64,000 nucleotides of DNA from Bugulina stolonifera (Eukaryota; Bryozoa; Gymnolaemata; Cheilostomatida; Bugulidae), in assembly GCA_935421135.1 (NCBI GenBank), contig OW285189.1, forward strand, positions 11,429,072 to 11,493,071, in the 5' to 3' direction. Positions 59,201 to 64,000 of this stretch are shown here, in pieces (positions within the stretch are counted from its first letter, which is position 1; each line of letters begins with the position of its first letter). The position numbers were made by a program, and so were the translations under genes. The notes below the pieces were generated by a model, which saw nothing but the letters and a program-made list of their open reading frames with translations, did no database searches and was not told the origin of the DNA.

Positions 59201-62200
59201 TAGAGTCGTAGACACATGCACAAGTGCAATCAATTACTTGTCTACCCCTTTGTACGGGTAGCATCGCAAAATGACACAGATACAAAAACTTTTTAACAAA
59301 TTCACACAACATCAGTTTCAAATTTAATAACCGGTCCTCTAAGTCTACATGTTGTTTACAATTAATATTTTAGAATTATCAACGAATCAATGTTGTATCC
59401 AAATATAAACATGCGTTGTGACATTTATCGCAACACTTACTTGTTTGATTTAGGATTCTCTTCGACATCACTAGAGGGCGCCCTGATCGTAGTTATTTTA
59501 GGTCGAGGTACTTCCGATACGACAGGCTCGTCTTCTGAACTGGAACCAGAAGGATTGTAGTAGCGTCTTCTCCTAGCATGATGTTTTTTTACCCTCTCTG
59601 GTTTCTCCTCTGACAACCCACTTCCACCTTTATAAATAGACCAAGACACTAAGTTCCACAGAGCTTTAATCATCTTCCTCAGATTCCAACACCCATACTG
59701 CATACAGAACTGAATCTAAACCCTTCAAGATAGACCTCCGCTGTTCACCAAAGCTGCCAGACCTAGTGTTAGTTTGTTTAGGTGCAGGGAGGGTGATGTG
59801 TATACACTGGCCATGAGCTTATTAGCAAACAACTAATGATTAATACAAACCATACAGAACCTATTAATTGTAACTTGTCAGTTCATTATCAACCAATATT
59901 GGGCCTAATTGGCAGCCTGGGAATCGCCCTGCCCAAACACATAGAAATCCTGAATGGCCTGCTGCAGGAACTGCTGATGCATCAAGGGAAGGAAATACTA
60001 CTACCAAGCGACATCATTAAAATGACTTTGCAAATTGCAACTATTAAAAATTTAAATTCTAAAAATAAGCACCATTTTTCACCTGTTTAGGGCTTATCAA
60101 TTTTAATTATTCTACTAATAAATCTAAAATTAAATATGGATTTGAAACAGGTCTAGTGTGAATGTAGAGCTACAGACAAATTATAAAATGTATAAGCCTA
60201 CCCTACCTACTTCATTTTATAATCATTGTAAGGAAAAAATCTACTTTATTTAGCATATAGGCCTACATCAAGGAGTACATCATACACATACTACATACAC
60301 AACTACTATTATAATAGTGAGTTGTTGGTGGCATACAAGTATATTAAATATGGTGATCGGCCATTGAATGTTATTTACATGTGATATATTCCACCAAATG
60401 CACCTTTACCTGCATGGACATACATGTATAATATGTAGGTATAATTATAGGAACATTATTCATGTCGTTACTTGTGTATTACATATGTCTGCCTTCACGT
60501 ACATGTTTATACCATGTACATGAACACCCACATGTACATGATTTAGCTATGTAAATAATTTTATTATATTTTACATGTATATTTAGCTACATGCATGAAC
60601 CTACATGTAGATAGATTAACACACTATAATCAACCCCTAAGGCCGAAGGCATAGAAGCAGTAGCCCAGCCACCTATCTGTATCCACCCCTGTATTGTTAA
60701 CATAACATAACTGTATCACTATTAACTACACCCAACCAACATAAAATTACGTGTAATGAACATATAAATGAGTAAACAATATAACAGTATGCTTTACACT
60801 TCCTTCAAATCTACTGACAAATCTACTGACTATCTAGCAAAATATGCATGTACACAACATAAAACACCTTTACAGAATACAAATACAGAAATATCATGTA
60901 AATGCACTGTATTTATATGCTGCATTGTAGTCTAACAGATGATACCTATAATTTATACAAAATATCTACATACAAAAAATATTATTATTCATTTTATTCA
61001 TTAATATATTACATACATGTACAATGTGTACACTTAGTGTATACATTGAGTATAATTATAGAATAAATTAATTTAATTACTATAAATTAGGCTGTTTATT
61101 AATTTAATTACAAGAGTTGCGCCTCACACATACCAATGTGTACAGTGAGAGGATAGAGTAAACAACTACCACATGCTGCTACAACACCATACTCAGTGTT
61201 TGCCTGTGATCGGCCAAGTAAATTGTTACAAATCTGTTTTCTTCATATACCAGGTTACAGTTTGAGCAATATACAGAAATAAATTTAATTATTCAGTGTA
61301 CTACGTCATGTAAGGTTATTTAGTAGTATGTACAGTAAATAAAGCATTTCATTAACTGTTCTGTCTACTAGGAATATTTTGAAAGTATTCGAAAAATTTC
61401 AAATATATTAGAATTTAAGACATTTACACCTTGTTAGTAGTTTACTAGGCAATGTAATTTCTCGCATCTATAATACATGTAGTTAGTTTTCATAAAACAA
61501 CATAATTACAACATGCTAAAGCTACACAACCCAGACCCTAGAACCTCAGTCTATGATTGTAGTAATAGAATCTCAGTCTATGTAGCAATAAAATATACAT
61601 ACCGAGTTTGCCTCCATTGTTTCTTCTAAGAGCGGATCGTCGCTGCTCCCGTGTCAAGTACGTTGTATTACCTCCATCATCAGTTGTCTCCCCTGCAGTG
61701 GTAGTGTTATAGCTCTCACTATATCTTCCCATTCGTTTCTTCCTTCCTAAGTTGAGACATATTGGGGTGGGTGAATAGAGTTCCGTAAATATCATGAAAT
61801 ATGGTAAGAACCAAACTACATATTATTATCATTTGATGAAACCTCAACAGGGATTATATATTAATATCATAGCACCACTTTCAATTATACAATGTACGAT
61901 TGCAATGGACCTAAAATGTGACCATTTTAGAAGAACGTTTTCCAATAATTAGTGTTAAGTATTTAAAAGTTGAAATTATTTATTTCATTCTGACATTTAG
62001 TCTAATTTATGTATACCAAAATCATCTTATTTTATCGAGTCGATAATGAAATTTTAAATTTTAAATTTTCGGCAGTATTAGCTCCAAAATGTTAAACATC
62101 TCAGTTTCTGCTCAAAATCTCCATTTTGACATTCAAACATATCTACCACCCCCCACGATTACATATCATATCATTCCATGATTCTAACACTGCATGATAA

Positions 62201-64000
62201 AAACTGAAAACATGGCAGCGCAACTAACCTGTGTCAAGGTCAGAGTCTCCATAGATTCTACTTCTCCATGTAGATTTATTGGAAAGTTGAGTATCTGTTT
62301 GTCTGCTGTAGGAAGGAGTGTATGGGGATATGAGAGTTGTCTTCTCTTCCGTGTTATAATGACTGCTGCCTCCGTACTTGTCATACCGACTTGTTTTAGT
62401 GGGCAAAGGAGGTCTATCAACCAGATAAAGTAACAACCATGTATTGGTAATTGGATGGAATGTCTAGTTTCAATTAATAGTACACAAGTTGGCTTCAACA
62501 TTTTTTAAATTTTTTCAAATTTACTAACTAATGAAATAATTAAAAATATACTGGAATTCTTCTAATACAAGCCCTGGCGTCAATTCAAACTTCACTACTA
62601 CATCAGAAAAATTATTTTCCTCTTAGGCTAAATTAACATCATAGACATTCTACATAATGGGGAGGGTATAACAACAATTAATATAAATATATACATGTAT
62701 ATAACTCCAAGCTGCACTGATGAGGTGCAAAACGCTGAAACAGCATGCTGTCTGCAGACTGAGTATATATACATGTACATAATATATAATAGATGTGAAG
62801 GAATACATCATGAGTTAATATAGTGAGAATATACATGTATATGACAATAATTACAACAGTGTTAGTGTTGTCTGCTCTACGTTTTTGCGACTACTGCTCT
62901 GCTGGGTTTCAATTCATATAAATTCCTCCACCACACTCAATGTCAATTTAGTGGGTAATAAATTTTAATGTTGCTTAACTTTGATGAAAGCCAAGATCCG
63001 CAAAAAATAAAAATTCAACATGAACAATATTGTTTTAAAGTTGTCCTCTCACTTTACTCCCTGACGACCCAATGGAGAAATTGAGAGAGGACAACTTCAC
63101 TACATAAAGGAATGGGATTTGGGTATTTCTCAATACTGAAGACAGAGACACTAGCAGTTTAGCACTGAGGCTTTAGCCACTAAGCAAAAGCTTACAGCAA
63201 AATTATTGTGTTAGTAAAAATAAATAGTTCACAGTTACGCTGAGATGCTTATAGCTAGCTAGCCATGCATATCAACATTGAACAAATATGGCGGCTCACT
63301 TGTTCCATCTGAAATGTAAAATTAGGGTAATGAAATAGTAAAGATTTGAAATCAAATATGAATAACACCTTCTAATTAGAGTTAGAAGTTGGAGTCAGGG
63401 TATTGTCAAAAGTAAAGTGAAGTTATCCTCCCCTATTGGGGAGGATAACTTCACATAATAAAAAATAGGTTAAAGCAACCTATATTGGTTTTAAGCCTCG
63501 GTCGGGTACACGAGAATACAATCAGAGTAGTTATGTTTAATATTAACCAATCACAACAACACTCTGTGACACGGGAACATGTTGGTCTTTGCACAGCCAA
63601 ACAAGAACAACCGGCTCTTACAATTTGTTTCCAAGGAATGCATACATGAGTTCTTTTCCACCAAATATCGTTCCAAGTTTAATCATCCCACACCATTTTG
63701 TGGGGAAGTAGAGTACTTCTGTTTGCAACCTCAATATTGATTGGGGAATCAAACGATGTACTATTTGTAATTTAGATAATATCGAACATTATAAAATAAT
63801 TCATTATGATCTACAAACAGTAAACAGCAATTAACTCAAGTGAGTAGATGATAAGAATTGACTTGAATACCTTCCCATTACACTGAAGTTCTGTATTATA
63901 CATTGAAACACTGCATAATGACATGTCCTTAAGTCGAGCATGATTAAATTGAATAACATGATATACGGATATTTCTAGAGACTCACGATTCAGCTGTAGA
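32295..64000 (-). CDS. FHOD-family formin with a long N-terminal extension (5' end beyond the window)
   Basis: Formins nucleate, elongate or bundle actin filaments. FHOD members are kept inactive by contact between an N-terminal GBD/FH3 region and a C-terminal DAD. About 2,722 residues lie in the window. Exons (minus strand, 5' to 3'): 64000-63987 (partial), 62413-62229, 61746-61603, 59627-59441, 58966-58806, 56822-56709, 56314-56167, 55763-55633, 55326-55171, 54833-51527, 50910-50457, 49938-49803, 49571-49504, 48218-48110, 47865-47771, 47541-47430, 46700-46609, 46140-45959, 43822-43761, 42157-42124, 41733-41598, 41094-40808, 40529-40184, 39671-39540, 39105-39097 (9-base, uncertain), 38339-38184, 37945-37760, 37395-37276, 37101-36940, 36629-36433, 35954-35747, 35280-35157, 32509-32295. 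Phases agree throughout. Human FHOD1 is about 1,160 residues, so this protein is more than twice as long because of its N-terminal part. Confidence 0.92.
32565..33304. mobile_element. TA-flanked miniature inverted-repeat element (Tc1/mariner-type ends)
   Basis: The terminal inverted repeats CCCTAAAAGCAGA (32565-32577) and TCTGCTTTTAGGG (33292-33304) are perfect and each is flanked by TA, the target duplication typical of Tc1/mariner insertions. It is 740 bp long with no transposase frame. Sub-terminal TTCGCG/CGCGAA repeats lie near both ends. Three copies of the dispersed GAGTTGTC/GAGATAACTCC motif are inside (about 32873, 32931 and 32999). Confidence 0.85.
33458..35064. mobile_element. non-autonomous hAT-type transposon
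   Basis: The ends TAGGCCTGCACGGTG (33458) and CACCGGTGCAGGCCTA (to 35064) are imperfect terminal inverted repeats. They are bracketed by an identical 8-base target duplication GTATGTAC at 33450-33457 and 35065-35072. The 8-bp duplication and TAGG-x-TGCA-type ends are hAT hallmarks. Near each end are GGTTCGATATATCGA-like subterminal repeats. The 1,607-bp interior is AT-rich with no recognisable hAT transposase, so it would need a transposase in trans. Confidence 0.88.
35747..40529 (-). CDS. FHOD FH1 and FH2 domains
   Basis: Exon 40529-40184 begins with ARLKKLRINDIDFTDLDEDD, close to the FHOD ELDFTDL segment. FH1 follows, with proline runs of 4-8 (PPPPPPP, PPPPPPPPGM twice), the site that binds profilin-actin. 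FH2 starts at KTLKLHWKEV and runs over the next exons: GTIWQKIQ, FESLFETR, ITVLDSKRSNAINIGLTKLP, AENFLLTMSSISELIPRLNL, WAFKLDYDQ, LLSIGNILNGAQ, SSGFHITYLSKVPEVKDTQE and SLLFHLCN. These are highly conserved FHOD FH2 motifs, including the core FH2 GN-x-LN motif. The domain ends in the basic helix KKMKEKQRQLQQQKRR. A 9-base exon (39105-39097, Glu-Val-Glu) fits the splice signals but is dispensable for phase. Confidence 0.93.
37414..37540. repeat. 35-37 bp tandem repeat containing X-box-like sequence (FHOD intron)
   Basis: About 3.5 units of CGTTACCATAGCAACAAGTC plus TTGTTACCATAGTCA. The first unit holds GTTACCATAGCAAC (37415-37428), a perfect match to the RFX X-box pattern (GTNNCC-AT-RGNAAC); later units vary. 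The array begins about 20 bases upstream of the FH2 exon 37395-37276 on the minus strand. Confidence 0.85.
38640..38670. repeat. short perfect hairpin
   Basis: TCCTACTTGACCTG, a 3-4 base loop, then AGGTCAAGTAGGA form a perfect 13-bp stem within an FHOD intron. Confidence 0.7.
40808..43822 (-). CDS. FHOD linker between FH3 and FH1, with small cassette exons
   Basis: Exons 43822-43761 (62 bases), 42157-42124 (34), 41733-41598 (136) and 41094-40808 (287). The sequence is low-complexity, rich in Pro, Thr and Ser (VTPVSTGVVTSIANQLTSPT). The two smallest exons are frame-changing singly (62 and 34) but total 96 bases. Skipping both joins the AG of the preceding exon to the G of the next and keeps the frame, suggesting a coordinated cassette pair. 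They are supported by acceptor/donor consensus and phase only. Confidence 0.7.
43866..44348. repeat. 10/30-bp minisatellite in an FHOD intron
   Basis: About 480 bp built from 10-base words (TATGACAGCA, TATGACACAG, TGTGACAGCG), mostly ordered as 30-bp units repeated about 16 times. It produces long open frames on the minus strand in all three frames (CHTVSYAVI-type peptides) that are repeat artefacts. It sits about 40 bases from the acceptor of exon 43822-43761. Confidence 0.95.
44522..44582. repeat. 28-bp-arm hairpin
   Basis: The arms 44522-44549 and 44555-44582 are reverse complements with one mismatch and a 5-base loop. The core is CTTGCCAAGTGTCCAGA. No tandem context. It could be a tiny fold-back element or a small-RNA hairpin. 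Confidence 0.8.
45777..45876. repeat. 25-bp tandem repeat, four units
   Basis: Four copies of CCAATCACCATAATATATTA plus TATGA with 1-2 differences each, in the FHOD intron downstream of exon 46140-45959. Confidence 0.92.
45959..50910 (-). CDS. FHOD GBD/FH3 regulatory region
   Basis: Exon 50910-50457 starts with SLPRP repeats and ends FDSIDELLECMGVSTDK. The following exon reads LADCAASLKR-x9-YGVYLDSDG. Together these correspond to the FHOD GBD (human FHOD1 has LLGAPLKLEDC and GYYLDTE). The next exons give the armadillo-type FH3/DID: VVLSLKFIFQEDAEFVAEFL, VDGLSTLIKLEG, AIGQVLLYTFGI, VVRTCLKLLLAFVEYTSTNA and NLVDILDQ, each aligning with FHOD1 segments such as LFSLKQIFQED and LKLLLVFVEY. In known FHOD proteins this region binds the C-terminal DAD to hold the protein inactive and receives Rho-family and kinase signals. 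Exon 46140-45959 adds a helical LQQQDMKMLIHRLNKQKSKD segment. Confidence 0.9.
47052..47239. repeat. 31-bp tandem repeat, six units
   Basis: Units begin TAATCTACAGTACTGGCTAG and end CTAAACAGGGG. The first unit has a 2-base insertion and two units have AGCGG in place of AGGGG. Confidence 0.92.
47303..47398. repeat. 24-bp ACATGTAACATACAAGTACA repeat
   Basis: About four imperfect units of AACATGTAACATACAAGTAC plus ATAC, ending about 30 bases from the donor of FHOD exon 47541-47430. Confidence 0.85.
47905..48125. repeat. 51-59 bp tandem repeat that duplicates an FHOD 5' splice site
   Basis: Four copies of a unit holding CTTTAAGTATGGATATACAT, GGGTATTGTATATTATG and ACCCCAC. On the minus strand the exon 48218-48110 ends ...ATATCCATACTTAAAG|GTGGGG. 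The same exon-end/donor sequence recurs in the intron with the CTTTAAG word at 48051, 47992 and 47941 (spacing 59, 59, 51), and the last copy has a changed donor (GATGGGG). Confidence 0.88.
48332..48457. mobile_element. fold-back element, family 1 copy B (FHOD intron)
   Basis: Arms of about 58 bases are inverted around ACTTGTCCAA. The outer sequence GAATAGTAGTACAAGACGCA then TTTTTTATAT matches the outer arms of the element at 12722-12891, while the inner arms differ. This defines a family with conserved ends and variable centres. Confidence 0.8.
48710..48955. other. unexplained GC-richer island in an FHOD intron
   Basis: About 245 bases with clearly higher GC than its surroundings, starting CTTCGCGACTTCTTGAACCG. 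The phrase TAGGTCGCAAA occurs near both ends (about 48731 and 48940). No reading frame, tRNA cloverleaf or splice context was recognised; it may be an old mobile-element fragment. Confidence 0.4.
49138..49326. mobile_element. fold-back element, second family (FHOD intron)
   Basis: Two arms of about 88 bases (outer TAAACTATTATAATGTAGG, inner TACTTCAAGTACTCATCA) appear to be perfect inverted copies around a GGTAAAATC-type centre. The near identity of the arms suggests a young insertion or arm-to-arm conversion. It does not share ends with the 12722 and 48332 elements. Confidence 0.85.
51527..54833 (-). CDS. giant 3.3-kb FHOD exon, N-terminal extension
   Basis: A single exon with an uninterrupted frame of about 1,102 codons between acceptor CTATTTACAG|AGGTGG and donor TGTACAG|GTTAG, far longer than the other exons (9-454 bases). 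The first two thirds are acidic and Ser/Asp-rich. The middle (about 53150-52690) has ordered-looking segments with a degenerate repeat, E-[VLI]-P-x4-[IL]-[KR]-[FY]. A basic coiled-coil-like region follows, with VEEQSQRRELERQKAAEERR (about 52260-52200) and VEEQAKRNAIERQKSAERRQ (about 51975-51915). The end has Ser/Asp clusters (SSDDDSSMTDSLASDTPYDS). I recognise no named domain. The open length itself and the matching phases show it is coding. Confidence 0.85.
55171..64000 (-). CDS. FHOD N-terminal extension, small exons
   Basis: Nine exons code for about 413 residues rich in Ser, Arg, Lys and Asp (SSGSSRRRRKEK, KKHHARRRRYYNPSGSSSEDE, TREQRRSALRRNN), mostly of disordered character. The 14-base exon at the window edge is supported only by a donor (GTGAGT) and phase. 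One ordered-looking piece is in exon 55326-55171: CYYDGEDVTHLVKLSPSGDG then IAEELNQVL. Its start resembles the first strands of a DIX-type or other ubiquitin-like domain, but the match is short. Human FHOD1 and FHOD3 have no such region before the GBD. Insect Fhos long isoforms do have N-terminal extensions, so an extension itself is not unprecedented. Confidence 0.75.
56411..56640. repeat. 115-bp direct duplication
   Basis: CTGATATGATGGTGTAAAGA ... GTATCATGTAAACAAACC ... TTTGTGTGGAGTTGTC occurs twice in tandem with moderate divergence. Each copy ends with the dispersed GGAGTTGTC motif. Confidence 0.85.
57295..57376. repeat. 41-bp tandem duplication
   Basis: Two units starting AATGCTGTCAGTGGATATA and ending GAGTTGAATCC, differing at about two positions; FHOD intron. 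Confidence 0.9.
58393..58528. repeat. 36-bp tandem repeat, about 3.8 units
   Basis: Units of TACTGTATTTACATGTACGT plus TACTATTGTATTACTA with single-base variants, immediately after a GGAGTTGTCTTCTC motif at about 58363. Confidence 0.92.
59836..60090 (+). other. 84-codon open frame antisense to FHOD, unidentified
   Basis: ATG at 59836 to TAG at 60088-60090. The middle part (about 59890-60010) is unusually GC-rich for the region and reads like protein (LGLIGSLGIALPKHIEILNG), with codon-like base use, while the ends are AT-rich. It lies inside the FHOD intron between exons 61746-61603 and 59627-59441. I do not recognise it; a fragment of a mobile-element protein or chance are the main options. 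Confidence 0.25.
62712..62757 (+). ncRNA. hammerhead ribozyme-like sequence (type I, short helix III)
   Basis: Helix I: CTGCA (62712-62716) pairs with TGCAG (62753-62757). The core CTGATGA is at 62717-62723. Helix II: GGTG (62724-62727), loop CAAAA, CGCT (62733-62736), pairing G-U, G-C, U-G, G-C. GAAA is at 62737-62740. Helix III: ACAG (62740-62743), loop CATG, CTGT (62748-62751). The cleavage-site nucleotide is C62752 after GU (GTC), with T62753 as 1.1. The only departure from the core consensus is U instead of C at 11.1, giving a G-U pair at the top of helix II. The palindromic short helix III is typical of animal retrotransposon-linked hammerheads, which often act as dimers. It lies antisense in an FHOD intron. 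Confidence 0.6.
63038..63097. repeat. inverted repeat with AAGTTGTCCTCTC arms
   Basis: AAGTTGTCCTCTCACTT at about 63038 and TTGAGAGAGGACAACTT to about 63097 form a 14-16 bp stem around a loop of about 25 bases. Same motif as at 2460-2551. Confidence 0.75.
63417..63454. repeat. perfect 17-bp hairpin GTGAAGTTATCCTCCCC
   Basis: GTGAAGTTATCCTCCCC (63417-63433), loop TATT, then its exact reverse complement (63438-63454). The GTTATCCTC core is a variant of the dispersed GTTGTCCTC motif. Confidence 0.9.

Overview
This window is genomic DNA from an animal. It is AT-rich, with intron-split genes, GT..AG splice sites, standard codons, many short tandem repeats and abundant tacatgta-type sequence. Nothing fixes the phylum. 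The gene content (an ABCA-type lipid transporter and an FHOD-type formin), introns of a few hundred bases, and repeated GAGATAACTCC/GAGTTGTCCTCTC-like motifs suggest an invertebrate. A mollusc or a sponge is my best guess, not a demonstration. All exon limits were placed by eye from splice signals and reading phase, so single boundaries may be off by a few bases.

Layout. (1) 3-1534, plus strand: the last four coding exons of a lysine-rich, probably nucleolar protein whose 5' part lies outside the window. (2) About 1,900-6,600: a gene desert with hairpins, a duplicated block and other repeats. (3) 7496-29731, plus strand: a complete full-length ABC transporter of subfamily A (ABCA3-like). It has 35 coding exons whose phases all join, giving about 1,737 residues with two transmembrane halves and two intact nucleotide-binding domains. 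A possible non-coding leader exon lies near 6,650-6,829. (4) 29,732-32,294: a convergent intergenic region with a decayed copy of the last ABCA exon and polyadenylation signals for both neighbours. (5) 32295-64000 and beyond, minus strand: an FHOD-family formin. About 2,720 codons are in the window, including GBD/FH3, FH1, FH2 and a C-terminal DAD. Before the GBD lies an unusual N-terminal extension of at least about 1,600 residues, mostly in one 3.3-kb exon.

The two large genes converge tail to tail and are functionally unrelated: membrane lipid transport versus actin assembly. The introns are rich in mobile and repetitive DNA. They hold a hAT-type element with an 8-bp target duplication, a TA-flanked miniature element, a tRNA-derived SINE, three long fold-back elements (two of one family), and many minisatellites, three of which run across or up to splice sites. 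The most interesting single item is a hammerhead ribozyme-like sequence at 62712-62757 (plus strand) with all three helices and a GUC cleavage site. The second is a dispersed GAGTTGTCCTCTC-type motif, present in many single and inverted copies across the window.
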